Origin: Pseudochelatococcus contaminans
GTDB lineage: Bacteria > Pseudomonadota > Alphaproteobacteria > Rhizobiales > Beijerinckiaceae
Assembly (NCBI RefSeq): GCF_014195635.1
Contig: NZ_JACICC010000005.1
Location: forward strand, 248,001 to 312,000
DNA length: 64,000 bases
Reading direction: 5' to 3'
Below, piece after piece: positions 27,927 through 38,455 of this stretch. Positions within the stretch are counted from its first letter, which is position 1, and the number at the start of each line of letters is the position of its first letter. The notes under the pieces were generated by a model. That model did not search any database, was not told the origin of the DNA, and worked only from the letters and a program-made list of their open reading frames with translations. The position numbers and the translations under genes are program-made.

Positions 27927-28937
27927 TTAGAAGTGACTATATGATCCGCGGTCGATGAGATATTCAGTACCCTCAAGGAAAGCGCTCAGAGGAGCATTGC
28001 CCTCTTCTACCTTTCCGATAGCGGTCAATCCAACATTTTCCTGTGCGCATTGCGCGCGTAAGGCTTCAAATCTGGCAGGCGGAACAGAGCAGAGAACTTC
28101 ATAGTCGTCGCCGCCAGTAACAGCCGTTTTCAACAGTTCCGGGGACAGATCAATTGCCGCACGGGCGGCCTGCGACAGCGGTACAGATTCAAGGTCGATC
28201 CGTCCGCTGACACCCGATGTCCGCAGGAACTTGCGTGCGTCGCCAATCAGTCCGTCAGACACATCCATAGCCCCGCTGGCATAATCGCGGATCGCTGACG
28301 CGATGGCGTTGCGGGGCTCAGGCAGCAAATAGCGTTGCGTGAGGTGCGCATACTCAAGCGGCGTCAATTCATCGCGCCAGCCGAGATTGCCGTTGGATTG
28401 TCCTTCTTCTGCCAGGCGCAATGCAAGTCCAAGCGCCGAATCTCCGATTGTGCCGGTAACGGCAAGGATGTCTCCGACGCGCGCGCCGGTGCGACGCACG
28501 AGATAACCGCTAGGCACACGGCCGACGGCTGTAATGGAAATTGTCACCGGCCCTTGCGTGCGTACTGTATCGCCGCCCAGCAGCGGACAGTCATAGGCGC
28601 GGGCATCGGCCCCCAAGCCTTCGGCAAAAGCCGCAATCCATGACAGTGATGTCTGCGGAGGCATGGAAAGCGAAAGCAAAAAGCCCAACGGCTCTGCCCC
28701 TTTCGATGCAAGATCCGAAAGGTTGACGCGGAGCGCTTTGCGCGCCACCGCGCCGGGTGGGTCTCCGGGAAAATAGTGGACTCCGCCCACAATTGTATCC
28801 ACGGTTAGCACCAGTTCCGAGCCTTGTGGCGAAGGCAGCAAAGCCACATCATCGTGCAAGCCAAGAGCGCCATCGCCAGCAATGGGTGCGAAAATCTGGC
28901 TGATTAATTCATCTTCGCTCAGCGAGGAAACTGTCAT
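27927..28937 (-). CDS. thiL: Thiamine-monophosphate kinase
   Basis: 336 residues, usual length. Phosphorylates thiamine monophosphate to the diphosphate cofactor with ATP. PurM-like fold: N-terminal acidic helix (SEDELISQIFAPIAGDGALG), metal-binding HDDVALLPSPQGSELVLTVD, SDLASKGAEPLGFLLSLSMP, GGDTVRTQGPVTISITAVG, and GAMDVSDGLIGDARKF with GGDDYEVLCSVP. In alphaproteobacteria thiL commonly lies just downstream of nusB, as here, with a 211-bp gap. Confidence 0.95.
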   Translation of the reverse strand: MTVSSLSEDELISQIFAPIAGDGALGLHDDVALLPSPQGSELVLTVDTIVGGVHYFPGDPPGAVARKALRVNLSDLASKGAEPLGFLLSLSMPPQTSLSWIAAFAEGLGADARAYDCPLLGGDTVRTQGPVTISITAVGRVPSGYLVRRTGARVGDILAVTGTIGDSALGLALRLAEEGQSNGNLGWRDELTPLEYAHLTQRYLLPEPRNAIASAIRDYASGAMDVSDGLIGDARKFLRTSGVSGRIDLESVPLSQAARAAIDLSPELLKTAVTGGDDYEVLCSVPPARFEALRAQCAQENVGLTAIGKVEEGNAPLSAFLEGTEYLIDRGSYSHF

Positions 28938-29080
28938 CGCGCAACCTCACATGCGATAAAGTCAAGTGCGGATCATTATACCGCATGACAGATTGATCTC
29001 GACCGCTCATATTGAAAGTATACGATATTCAGTGCCTTTTCCGACACGATGTCAGGCATTGAAGGCACTCTTTTTACTTC

Positions 29081-29120
29081 AACTTGTGTCCAACCTCGAC
29101 GATCGACCTGGACACAAGTT
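29081..29120. terminator. Hairpin downstream of nusB
   Basis: Perfect 12-bp inverted repeat AACTTGTGTCCA / TGGACACAAGTT around a 16-base loop, 29 bp past the nusB stop. No U-run follows it in the nusB direction, so it is a weak intrinsic terminator or an mRNA-stabilising stem between nusB and thiL. Confidence 0.45.
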
Positions 29121-29126
29121 ACTTTT

Positions 29127-29159
29127 CTAACTCAGTGACGCGGCTAACTCAGTGACGCG
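29127..29159. repeat. 17-bp-period tandem duplication over the nusB stop codon
   Basis: CTAACTCAGTGACGCG occurs twice (29127-29142 and 29144-29159), period 17. The right copy contains the nusB stop and last codons; the left copy repeats them after the stop. It looks like a slippage duplication with no effect on NusB. Confidence 0.8.
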
Positions 29160-29613
29160 CAAGCAATTCCTCGTTGCGGTCACTGCGGGCCAGTGTATCG
29201 AGAACGGCATTCACAAGGCCGGGCTCGTCGCCGTCATAAAACGCGCGCGCCACGTCCACGTATTCCGTAATCGTGACACGCGGCGGAACATCGCGGCGAA
29301 AGAGCAGCTCGAACGCGGCAACACGCAGAATCGCGCGCAAAACCGTTTCGATACGTCGCAGCGGCCATCCTCTGGCCAATGCTTCGTCCACCCGCCGGTC
29401 GACGGTTTTCTGCTCCCGCACAACACCGGCGACGAGATCGCGGAAAAACGCATCCTCGACAGGTTTGAAGGCGAGCCCCTCCACCTCTTTGCCGATCCAG
29501 AATCGCTCGAATTCAACCGTCGCGTCGACAACGCCTGCGCCGGTTATCTCCATCTGGTACAACGCCTGCACCGCGGCCAAGCGGGCCGCGCTGCGTTTTT
29601 CCGCTTTCGACAT
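29149..29613 (-). CDS. nusB: Transcription antitermination factor NusB
   Basis: 154 residues, all-helical RNA-binding factor that with NusE binds boxA in rRNA leaders. Family blocks: SAARLAAVQALYQMEITG, LVAGVVREQKTVDRRVDEAL, RIETVLRAILRVAAFELLFR and the C-terminal ITEYVDVARAFYDGDEPGLVNAVLD. The start codon follows the ribH stop directly with no spacer. Co-occurrence with ribH is the general bacterial arrangement. Confidence 0.95.
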   Translation of the reverse strand: MSKAEKRSAARLAAVQALYQMEITGAGVVDATVEFERFWIGKEVEGLAFKPVEDAFFRDLVAGVVREQKTVDRRVDEALARGWPLRRIETVLRAILRVAAFELLFRRDVPPRVTITEYVDVARAFYDGDEPGLVNAVLDTLARSDRNEELLARH

Positions 29614-30102
29614 TCAGCCCTCGACCTTGTCTGCAATCTGACGGCGAATAGCCACCAGCGACAGTGCGGCGCGCGCCGCAAATCCACCTTTGTTGTCAGC
29701 CTTCACACGTGCGCGCACCCATGCCTGCTCGACATTCTCCACCGTCAGAATGCCATTGCCGATTGGCAGAACATAGTCGAGCGCAAGCTCGGTCAGCGCA
29801 CGCGAACTTTCGCCGGCGACGATATCGTAATGGCTCGTCTCGCCGCGAATGACGGTGCCGAGCGCTACCGCCGCGTCGACATCCAGCCCCTCTTCCAGAG
29901 CGATTGCAATCGCGGGTGCGATCTCAAGCGCGCCTGGCACCGTTATCACCTCGATATCAGCCCCGGCTGCCTCCAGGACTTCGCGGGCGCCTTGCAGCAA
30001 TTCGTCAGCGATATCCGCGTAATACCGAGCCTCGACAATGAGAACCCGGGCGCCCGAAACAGCGGAAAAATCGTCATCTGTAAGCCGGATCGACTGTGCC
30101 AT
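29614..30102 (-). CDS. ribH: 6,7-dimethyl-8-ribityllumazine synthase
   Basis: 162 residues from ATG 30100-30102, preferred over the GTG six bases earlier because AAGGAG then has 7-base spacing. Joins the pyrimidine and butanone phosphate to make lumazine. Motifs: VPGALEIAPAIAIALEEG, VALGTVIRGETSHYDIV (catalytic His in this block) and LPIGNGILTVENVEQAWVRA. Part of the minus-strand nrdR-ribD-ribE-ribH-nusB run. Confidence 0.95.
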   Translation of the reverse strand: MAQSIRLTDDDFSAVSGARVLIVEARYYADIADELLQGAREVLEAAGADIEVITVPGALEIAPAIAIALEEGLDVDAAVALGTVIRGETSHYDIVAGESSRALTELALDYVLPIGNGILTVENVEQAWVRARVKADNKGGFAARAALSLVAIRRQIADKVEG

Positions 30103-30141
30103 GTCCACGCTCCTTCAACGCAGGTCGCATCATGCTACCTG

Positions 30142-30783
30142 TCAGTAACCCGCCGCCCGCGCTTCCGCAAGTCGCGCGGCGTAACGGGCCAACAGATCAA
30201 CCTCTATGTTGACGTGATCGCCCGTCTTCCTCTCGCCCCACGTGGTCATTTCCAGCGTGTGCGGAATCAGAAGCACCGAGAAAAGCGCTTCCTCGACCGT
30301 GTTGACGGTCAAGGACGTGCCGTCCAGCGTCACAGACCCCTTGGTGGCGATGAACGCTGCCAGCTCGCGCGGTGCGCGCAAAGTGAATTGCGTCGTTGCC
30401 CCCCAGGCGGCACCGTCCTGACTGGTGATTTCATCACGTGCGACGATCTCCGCCAGACCATCGACATGCCCGGAAACGAGATGGCCGCCCAGTTCGTCAC
30501 CGATTTTCAACGCCCGTTCCAGGTTGATCCTCGTGCCGGCCTTCCAGTTTCCTACGGTGGTGAGTTTCAGGGTCTCGGCAGCAGCGTCGACTTCAAACCA
30601 CGCGCCGTCTTCCAGCGCGCCGAAAGCGACGACAGTCAAGCAAGCGCCGCCGCACGCGATGGATGCGCCAAGCTGTATCGTGGCCGGATCGTAACGCGAA
30701 TGGATGCGCAAACGGCTGAGTGTGCCCTGATAAGCCTCGATGGAGATGACTTCACCGACGTCTGAAATAATGCCCGTAAACAT
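30142..30783 (-). CDS. ribE: Riboflavin synthase (alpha chain)
   Basis: 213 residues with two homologous lumazine-binding repeats: repeat 1 [14 protein letters not shown] to about residue 97 (SIACGGACLTVVAFG) and repeat 2 from LVSGHVDGLAEIVARD on (VTLDGTSLTVNTVEEALFSV). Converts two lumazines to riboflavin plus pyrimidine. Start overlaps the ribD stop (TGATG). In some naming schemes this gene is ribC. Confidence 0.94.
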   Translation of the reverse strand: MFTGIISDVGEVISIEAYQGTLSRLRIHSRYDPATIQLGASIACGGACLTVVAFGALEDGAWFEVDAAAETLKLTTVGNWKAGTRINLERALKIGDELGGHLVSGHVDGLAEIVARDEITSQDGAAWGATTQFTLRAPRELAAFIATKGSVTLDGTSLTVNTVEEALFSVLLIPHTLEMTTWGERKTGDHVNIEVDLLARYAARLAEARAAGY

Positions 30784-31940
30784 CAGTCAATCCTCTCAAA
30801 TTCTTCGCACACGTCATCGCCCCAGATATCACGCCGCCAGAGCCTGAAACGAGCAGCGTCTGAAACCGCTGCCATTAGCTCCGGCCCCGCCGTGCGTCCG
30901 AGGCCTGCCGTCGCACCAGCGCCACTCAAGCGCACCCCGCGTGCCGTGACAAGCACTATGTTGTCGACCAGCCCCGACTCGACAAGAGCATCTGCCAGCT
31001 GGGGGCCGCCTTCAGCCAGAACGCGTGCGATGCCACGTTGCGCCAGTGTGTGCAAGGCCGCAGGCAATGATACGCGGCCATCCAGAGTATTTTCGACGCG
31101 GATGATGTCCACCCCCGCGTGGCGCAATGCTTCTTCAGCCGCAGACGGCGCGGTGTCGGTGGTGACGATCCATGTCGGATACTCCCTGGCACCCGTCACC
31201 AATCGGGACATAAGCGGGGTCTGGAGCTTGCTGTCCAGGATAACGCGAATGGGCGAACGATTATCCATTCCCGGCAGGCGCACTGTCAGCAACGGATCAT
31301 CGGCCAGCACCGTATTCAGCCCCACCAGGATCGCGTCTTCATGCGCGCGCAGCAGGTGAATTCGCTGGTTGGCCGCCTGCCCCGTTATAAGCAATCGATC
31401 GTGCGAGCCACTGGCGACGAAGCCGTCAGCCGTCCGGGCAACTTTCAACGTGATCGCGGGACGCCCCTGCGTCACCCGCAGGACATGCCCCAGATGCGCG
31501 CGTGCGGCTTCCTCGGCAAGAATTCCGACATCCACCTGAATGCCCGCAGCGCGCATCCGCGCGTGCCCCTGCCCGGCTACACGCGGATCGGGGTCTTCCT
31601 TGGCAGAGACGACGCGGGCAACGCCGGCTGCGATAACGGCATCACAGCATGGGCCAGCCCGGCCATGATGAGCACAGGGTTCCAGCGTGACGTAGAGCGT
31701 TGCGCCGCGTGCCGCTTCACCTGCCCGCGCCAAGGCGACAGGTTCACCATGCGGACGCCCGCCGCTCTGCGTCGCACCACGCCCCAGAATGACGGGCACG
31801 TCACCTTCATGGCCGACGATAACGACGCCGACCGAAGGATTGGGCGATGTCAGCCCCTGCTGCCGCCAGCCCAGCGCCAACGCCTCGCGCATGAAGCGCT
31901 GATCGTGGAAGCTTTGCCGATCACGCGCTCGTTCCATCAT
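30783..31940 (-). CDS. ribD: Bifunctional riboflavin deaminase/reductase RibD
   Basis: 385 residues. N-terminal zinc deaminase domain (residues 15-150) with [16 protein letters not shown] and [20 protein letters not shown]-terminal NADPH reductase domain (about 160-375) with [37 protein letters not shown] and [19 protein letters not shown]. Start ATG-ATG overlaps the end of nrdR by about 20 bases, so NrdR and RibD are translationally coupled, a common alphaproteobacterial arrangement. Confidence 0.95.
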   Translation of the reverse strand: MMERARDRQSFHDQRFMREALALGWRQQGLTSPNPSVGVVIVGHEGDVPVILGRGATQSGGRPHGEPVALARAGEAARGATLYVTLEPCAHHGRAGPCCDAVIAAGVARVVSAKEDPDPRVAGQGHARMRAAGIQVDVGILAEEAARAHLGHVLRVTQGRPAITLKVARTADGFVASGSHDRLLITGQAANQRIHLLRAHEDAILVGLNTVLADDPLLTVRLPGMDNRSPIRVILDSKLQTPLMSRLVTGAREYPTWIVTTDTAPSAAEEALRHAGVDIIRVENTLDGRVSLPAALHTLAQRGIARVLAEGGPQLADALVESGLVDNIVLVTARGVRLSGAGATAGLGRTAGPELMAAVSDAARFRLWRRDIWGDDVCEEFERID

Positions 31941-32460
31941 CGCCGCCGGTTTTCTTGTCGGTGGTTGTGCAACTGGACGGTGCCTCTTGGTCTCCAGCCA
32001 GTGCCGGGGTGCTGCTTGCCAGTTCGCCGACGAATTCCTCGAAGTCCCGCGCCTCGCGAAAATTGCGATAAACCGATGCGAAACGCACGAACGCCACGCT
32101 ATCGAGCTGACGCAACCCTTCCATCACCAGTTCGCCGATTTGCTCGCTGGTCACATCCGCATCGCCCGCCTGCTCAAGCTGGCGCACGATGCCGTTGATC
32201 ATGCGCTCAGTCCGCTCGGCGTCCACCGCACGCTTGCGCAGTGCAATGGTGATGGACCGCTCCAGCTTGTCACGATCGAACGGCACGCGCTTGCCCGACC
32301 GTTTCATCACCGTCAGCTCACGTAGTTGAACACGCTCGAAAGTCGTGAATCGACCGCCGCAATCCGGACAGGTGCGGCGGCGGCGAATGGTTGCGTGATC
32401 TTCGGCAGGACGGGAGTCCTTGACCTGCGTGTCAAGGCTCCCGCAAAACGGACAGCGCAT
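31921..32460 (-). CDS. nrdR: NrdR, ribonucleotide reductase repressor
   Basis: 179 residues; zinc ribbon CPFCGS ... [14 protein letters not shown] at residues 3-45, then the ATP-cone ([20 protein letters not shown] onward). Senses dATP/ATP and represses nrd operons. Longer than the typical 150-160 residues because of a polar tail after residue 155. Directly between glyA and ribD. Confidence 0.95.
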   Translation of the reverse strand: MRCPFCGSLDTQVKDSRPAEDHATIRRRRTCPDCGGRFTTFERVQLRELTVMKRSGKRVPFDRDKLERSITIALRKRAVDAERTERMINGIVRQLEQAGDADVTSEQIGELVMEGLRQLDSVAFVRFASVYRNFREARDFEEFVGELASSTPALAGDQEAPSSCTTTDKKTGGDDGTSA

Positions 32461-32470
32461 GCTGGAACGG

Positions 32471-33778
32471 TTACGCGTAAATAGGGAAGCGGTCGGTCAG
32501 CGCTTTGACCTTCTCGCGGACAGCGGCTTCGACAGCGGCATTGCCCTCTTCGCCATTAACGGCAAGACCATCCAGCACCTCGACGATGAGGCGGCCGATC
32601 TCGGCAAATTCTTCCGTACCGAAACCGCGCGTCGTGCCAGCCGGAGTGCCGAGACGGATACCGGACGTAATCGTCGGCTTCTCGGTATCGAACGGCACGC
32701 CGTTTTTGTTCGTGGTGATGTTTGCGCGGCCAAGCGCCGCCTCGGCGATCTTGCCGTTCAGCCCTTTCGGGCGCAGGTCGACGAGGAACAGGTGATTGTC
32801 CGTACCGCCGGAGACAATGGCATAGCCGCCATCCGCGATGGTCTTGGCCAGCACCTGCGCGTTGTCGACAACTGCTTGCGCATAAGTCTTGAATTCCGGC
32901 TGGAGCGCTTCGCCGAAGGCGACCGCCTTGGCGGCGATGACATGCATCAACGGGCCACCCTGCAAGCCGGGGAAGATGGCCGAGTTGATTTTCTTGGCGA
33001 TGGTCTCATCGTTGGTCAGCACGAGTCCGCCGCGCGGGCCACGCAGGGTCTTGTGCGTGGTGGTGGTGGCCACGTGAGCGTGCGGGAATGGCGAAGGGTG
33101 TACGCCGCCCGCGACCAGACCGGCAAAGTGCGCCATGTCGACGAAGAAATATGCGCCGACCGAATCGGCGATCTCGCGGAAGCGGGCAAAATCCCAGAAA
33201 CGGGAATAGGCAGAGCCGCCCGCGATAATCAGCTTGGGCTTATGCTCTGCGGCAAGGCGCGCGACCTGATCGTAATCGATGCGCTGGTCGTCTTCACGAA
33301 CGGTGTACGAGACGGGGTTGAACCACTTGCCCGACAGGTTCGGCTTGGCGCCATGCGTCAGATGGCCGCCTGCGGCAAGATCGAGACCAAGGAAGGTATC
33401 GCCCGGCTGGAGCAGAGAAAAGAACACGGCCTGATTGGCCTGCGAACCGGAGTTCGGCTGGACGTTGGCATATTCAACGCCAAACAGTTTCTTGGCACGG
33501 TCAATGGCAAGGTTTTCGGCGATGTCGACGAACTGGCAACCACCGTAATACCGGCGACCCGGATAGCCTTCCGCGTACTTGTTGGTGAGCACCGAGCCCT
33601 GAGCCTCGATCACCGCGCGGGACACGATGTTCTCGGACGCGATCAACTCGATATCGTCACGCTGGCGACCCAGTTCAAGGTCGATAGCGCGGGCGATTTC
33701 CGGATCGCTATCCGCCAGCCCGGCTGAGAAGAAGCTGTTGGAAAGGGCGTTGTGGGTCTTGGCTTCGGTGGCGCTCAT
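32471..33778 (-). CDS. glyA: Serine hydroxymethyltransferase
   Basis: 435 residues from ATG 33776-33778 (GGAG 8 bases upstream; the open frame extends 5 codons to a TTG). PLP enzyme interconverting serine and glycine with tetrahydrofolate. Landmarks: [35 protein letters not shown], and the PLP lysine in [16 protein letters not shown]. 10 bases upstream of nrdR. In a formaldehyde context it also feeds one-carbon metabolism, but the gene itself belongs to the core region. Confidence 0.96.
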   Translation of the reverse strand: MSATEAKTHNALSNSFFSAGLADSDPEIARAIDLELGRQRDDIELIASENIVSRAVIEAQGSVLTNKYAEGYPGRRYYGGCQFVDIAENLAIDRAKKLFGVEYANVQPNSGSQANQAVFFSLLQPGDTFLGLDLAAGGHLTHGAKPNLSGKWFNPVSYTVREDDQRIDYDQVARLAAEHKPKLIIAGGSAYSRFWDFARFREIADSVGAYFFVDMAHFAGLVAGGVHPSPFPHAHVATTTTHKTLRGPRGGLVLTNDETIAKKINSAIFPGLQGGPLMHVIAAKAVAFGEALQPEFKTYAQAVVDNAQVLAKTIADGGYAIVSGGTDNHLFLVDLRPKGLNGKIAEAALGRANITTNKNGVPFDTEKPTITSGIRLGTPAGTTRGFGTEEFAEIGRLIVEVLDGLAVNGEEGNAAVEAAVREKVKALTDRFPIYA

Positions 33779-34149
33779 TGACGTGCTCCGCAATGGGGAG
33801 AGATGTTCCCCTGTATTCTGGCAAGCGGAAGGATCAACGCGCCCGGAAAGGGCGCGCTGGATCGTCCGATACTATCGGTGAATCGTATATCCGAGGCTTC
33901 TCGCAGCGCATGACACCTGCCAAAAACACCTGACCTGAACGACTCGGGTGGAACCGTATCACGGGAAAAGCGCCGCTGCCAACGGCGCATTTGGCGACAC
34001 GCGCCAAACAACACAGGTCATACGTGTTTATCGTGGTCGCAGACGTTACGCGCGATGCCGAAAAGCAGTGTGCGTCCAACCCGGCGAAGCGAATTGGACG
34101 CACACTTGATCAGGCAATACAGTTTAGCTGCTTCGCTCTTCGACGTGGC
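33779..34149. other. Non-coding gap between glyA and the L,D-transpeptidase gene
   Basis: 371 bp that holds the glyA promoter on its left and the terminator of the upstream gene (34068-34105) on its right. No coding frame is credible. A further short inverted repeat GCGCCCggaaaGGGCGC lies at about 33839-33855, close upstream of glyA, and could be a leader stem. Confidence 0.5.
34068..34105 (-). terminator. Hairpin terminator of the L,D-transpeptidase gene
   Basis: Perfect 12-bp stem GTGTGCGTCCAA / TTGGACGCACAC with a 14-base loop, 45 bp past the stop at 34150. On the minus strand the stem is followed by TGCTTTTC, a short U-run consistent with an intrinsic terminator. Confidence 0.65.
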
Positions 34150-35424
34150 TCAGTGCTTCGATGCGTCTGAGTCGTTAGCTTCGAGAGCTGCGATCTGCCC
34201 GCCAAGACCCAGACCATCACGGTCATAGATGTCGGAGCGGAACTGCACGACACCATCGGGGGTCGCCCAGGCAGTGATATAGGTCCAGAACACCGGAACC
34301 GGGTTCGACACGGGTGCGTCGATGCGCTTGCCGGAGTCGATGGCGGCCTGAATTTTCTGGCGGTCCCAACCGGGGCTTTCCTCCAGCAGGAAGGCGATGT
34401 AGTCGCGCACATTCTGCATGCGCACGCAGCCGGAGGACACGAAGCGGAAGTCGTCTCCGAACACACCCTTCGCCGGCGTGTCGTGCATGTAAACGCCATA
34501 AGGGTTGGGGATGTTGATGCGGACGAAGCCCATAGAGTTCAGGTCGGCGCCGGGGTCCTGACGGAAGCGGTAGCGCGTGGCCTCATAGGTGTTCCAGTCC
34601 ACCTGGCTGGGTTGGATTTCCTGACCCTCGGCATTGTAAATGCGGATCTTCTGGTCGGTCAGGTACTTGGGATCCTGACGCATCTTGGGGATGAGATCCT
34701 TGCGGATGATCGACGCCGGCACCGTCCAGAACGGGTTGAAGTTGATCTCGGTGATCCGCGAGTTGAAGATCGGCGACTGGCGATCAACCTTGCCCACGCC
34801 CGCGGCATGGCGGGTTACGACGTGGTTGTTCGCCACCGTCTCCACCGAAGCGGCAGGGATGTTCACGATGACATATCGATTGCCGAGGTTGCCCGAGTAA
34901 GAGCGCAGCCGCACAAGGTTGACCTCAAGCTGGCGAACCCGCACTTCGGCCGGCACGTTCAGTGCCGCGACCGTGCCGGGGTTCACCACGCCCGTAGGCG
35001 CGAGGCCGTAGCGGAGCTGTGCCTTGCGCAGACCTGCCTCGACATAAGAGTCGAACACTTCGCCGCGGGCGGCGGAAGCATCCAGATCGCCCGAGAGCAC
35101 CAGCCGCTGCCGCAACACCTGCACAGCAGGGCCGCGCGAACCAAGTCGCAGGCGATCGTTGCCGATTTTGCCCCAGCCACCGGATTCGGCGAGCGAGCGA
35201 TAACGCGCAACAGCCTGCTCCGTTGCCGCAACCGCGTCCGGAGACAGGGTCGGCGTGTTGGAGCGGGTCTGGGTGCCGCGCTGGGCGGAATCATAATTCT
35301 GCTGCCACTCAGCCTGGCCGAAGGCCAGTTGCTGCTGGGCCGCAGCGGGCGTGTAGAAAGCGGACCCTACCAAGGCAATGCTGCCGGCAACGGCCGCAGA
35401 CAGACTGGCGAACTGAAATTTCAC
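34150..35424 (-). CDS. L,D-transpeptidase (YkuD domain, YcbB/LdtD-like), exported
   Basis: 424 residues from the GTG at 35422-35424, chosen because GGGGGTC precedes it and the signal peptide (VKFQFASLSAAVAGSIALVG, cleaved near AAA-QQ) then begins normally; the frame runs 39 codons further. A peptidoglycan-binding domain (residues about 90-170, GPAVQVLRQRLVLSGDLDAS) precedes the YkuD domain. The catalytic block is YMHDTPAKGVFGDDF ... SSGCVRM with the active Cys, the YcbB-type variant. Makes 3-3 crosslinks in peptidoglycan or attaches proteins to it. Single-gene unit with its own terminator. Confidence 0.9.
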   Translation of the reverse strand: MKFQFASLSAAVAGSIALVGSAFYTPAAAQQQLAFGQAEWQQNYDSAQRGTQTRSNTPTLSPDAVAATEQAVARYRSLAESGGWGKIGNDRLRLGSRGPAVQVLRQRLVLSGDLDASAARGEVFDSYVEAGLRKAQLRYGLAPTGVVNPGTVAALNVPAEVRVRQLEVNLVRLRSYSGNLGNRYVIVNIPAASVETVANNHVVTRHAAGVGKVDRQSPIFNSRITEINFNPFWTVPASIIRKDLIPKMRQDPKYLTDQKIRIYNAEGQEIQPSQVDWNTYEATRYRFRQDPGADLNSMGFVRINIPNPYGVYMHDTPAKGVFGDDFRFVSSGCVRMQNVRDYIAFLLEESPGWDRQKIQAAIDSGKRIDAPVSNPVPVFWTYITAWATPDGVVQFRSDIYDRDGLGLGGQIAALEANDSDASKH

Positions 35425-35658
35425 GAAACTGACCCCCACGAATCTGCCTCTGTCGGCTTGGCAGCGTCGATCATTCGGCTGATACGCACGCCGTGGCCCG
35501 CCGCCCTTCAAATATGCAACATCGACTTCTGCCGCATTCAATTGGTGACTTTGTACACCTTACAGCCATCGAAGTTAAGCAAACATGAGCAGGGCCGCTA
35601 TTCGTGCCACGCACGAACCTTGGCATTACCGGCTGCCGAAGGCTCTTCCGGACTCGTT

Positions 35659-36129
35659 TCAGGTCTCGATTCGTGAGGCTTGCCAAGACAATAGGAAATA
35701 AGTGACCACGAGAACACCAAGCGTCACGAGCACCGGCAGAGTGCTCACAACTGCGTGAGATGCCACGAAGACGGCCAGAAAATAGCTCATCGCAGCCATC
35801 AGCCAGATAACGCCGCCCCAACTGCTTGTCAGCCACAAGCCCACGGCGGCGACAAGGTCGATTACGGCGAAATAGACGACGGCAGATTGCCATTGCAGCG
35901 GCTGATCTTCGAACGGACCTGCCCACGGCAGGACACCCAGCAGAATCGCCCAGTACGTCAACCCTTTTGCCAGCCACAGCACGGCAACAAGCCGCATGAA
36001 CCAGACGAGGGCGAGATCCCAACGGAATGTGCGCTCGCGCACATCTCCCGTTTGCAGGGCGACGTCACGGGGAGGCAGTTCGCGAACGCGCGAATCGCCC
36101 GACTGAGCATGTTCCTGCTGGAACGACAT
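35659..36129 (-). CDS. DUF6163-family inner membrane protein
   Basis: 156 residues from ATG 36127-36129, which has GGGAGGAAG upstream; the open frame continues 23 codons to 36198 across a small 15-bp duplication (CGCCTGACGATCTCG twice near 36160-36190). Four hydrophobic spans: LVWFMRLVAVLWLAKGL, VVYFAVIDLVAAVGLWL, VIWLMAAMSYFLAVFVA and LPVLVTLGVLVVTYFLL. Function unknown; common in Hyphomicrobiales beside hemB, as here (divergent). Confidence 0.8.
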   Translation of the reverse strand: MSFQQEHAQSGDSRVRELPPRDVALQTGDVRERTFRWDLALVWFMRLVAVLWLAKGLTYWAILLGVLPWAGPFEDQPLQWQSAVVYFAVIDLVAAVGLWLTSSWGGVIWLMAAMSYFLAVFVASHAVVSTLPVLVTLGVLVVTYFLLSWQASRIET

Positions 36130-36356
36130 TCCGCGGGCTTCCTCCCTGTTTGCGTGCACGCCTGACGATCTCGCGCCTGACGATCTCGTATGAACCATGC
36201 GGCATCCATACCGGCAAGGTCAAATATCTGACCTGCCGTGCGCGGTGCAAAACGGCCGCGACACGGTGCGCAGGAACGAAGATGACGGGTGTGAGACGCA
36301 AATTATCCCCCTGCGACGACTTATCCATCTTTTTTTGAACCGTTCCTATGTGATAG

Positions 36357-37496
<1,140 letters not shown>

Positions 37497-37782
37497 TATA
37501 CGGTCACGTCTATACGGTCACTTCGCGTCGCGCCCGCATGTTGATGCAGGCGTCCGGCGCGCCGTGTGAACTTTCCCGCCCACGCATATTTTGCCACAAT
37601 GCTGCCCCGGCCGGTTGTCATGCTTGCCATTCAACATTGCAATCCGGCATAAGGTTTCGCGTTTGCGTGTGGATGGCTTTCCATGGGCCGCCTCTTGCGT
37701 TTTAGCGCGGACGGTCAGGACATGCTAAAGCTCTTGCCGGAGCGCGGCTTCGCCGCTCTGGCCGGATGGGGAGTTGGGGCCT

Positions 37783-38442
37783 TTGGTTCGTTTCGAGAAT
37801 GTCGGTCTGCGTTACGGCATGGGGCCGGAGATCCTGCGGGATCTGACTTTTTCCATAGAGCCGCGATCCTTCCAGTTTCTCACCGGCCCGTCAGGCGCCG
37901 GTAAAACCACCCTGCTTCGGCTCATCCTGTTGTCGCTCAAGCCAACACGCGGGCTGGTATCGCTGTTCGGGCGCGACATCTCCACGATTACCGGGCCGGA
38001 ACTCTCCGCCATGCGCCGGCGCATGGGGATTGTGTTTCAGGACTTCCGCCTGCTCGACCATCTGACGACGTTCGAGAACGTCGCCCTGCCTCTGCGTGTG
38101 CAGGGCAAGGAAGAGGCGCAGTATCGCGCGGAGGTCGTGGAACTGTTGCGCTGGGTCGGACTTGGCGACCGGATGCACGTTTTGCCGCCGGTGCTTTCAG
38201 GCGGTGAAAAGCAGCGTGCCGCCATTGCCCGCGCCCTAATTTCCCGCCCGGAACTGCTGCTCGCCGACGAGCCGACGGGCAACGTCGATCCCGCGCTGGC
38301 GCGCCGGTTGCTGCGCCTTTTCGTCGAGCTGAATCGCCTCGGCACCTCTGTCATCATCGCCACTCACGATCTGACGCTGATGGATCTCGTCGACGCGCGC
38401 CGCTTCGTGCTTGGCGACGGCCGTCTCCATATTTTTGACTGA
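37783..38442 (+). CDS. ftsE: Cell-division ATP-binding protein FtsE
   Basis: 219 residues from TTG 37783, which gives the family start MVRFENVGLRYG and lies 10 bases after GGGGAG; TTG 37774 is an alternative. Walker A GPSGAGKTTLL, Q-loop FQDFRLLDHL, signature LSGGEKQRAAIA, Walker B LLADEPTGNVD, H-loop ATHDLTLMD. With FtsX it controls periplasmic amidases at the septum. The 286-bp gap from hemB shows only a small GCGGC/GCCGC stem near 37743. Confidence 0.92.
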   Translation: MVRFENVGLRYGMGPEILRDLTFSIEPRSFQFLTGPSGAGKTTLLRLILLSLKPTRGLVSLFGRDISTITGPELSAMRRRMGIVFQDFRLLDHLTTFENVALPLRVQGKEEAQYRAEVVELLRWVGLGDRMHVLPPVLSGGEKQRAAIARALISRPELLLADEPTGNVDPALARRLLRLFVELNRLGTSVIIATHDLTLMDLVDARRFVLGDGRLHIFD

Positions 38443-38455
38443 GTCGGAGCTTTTG

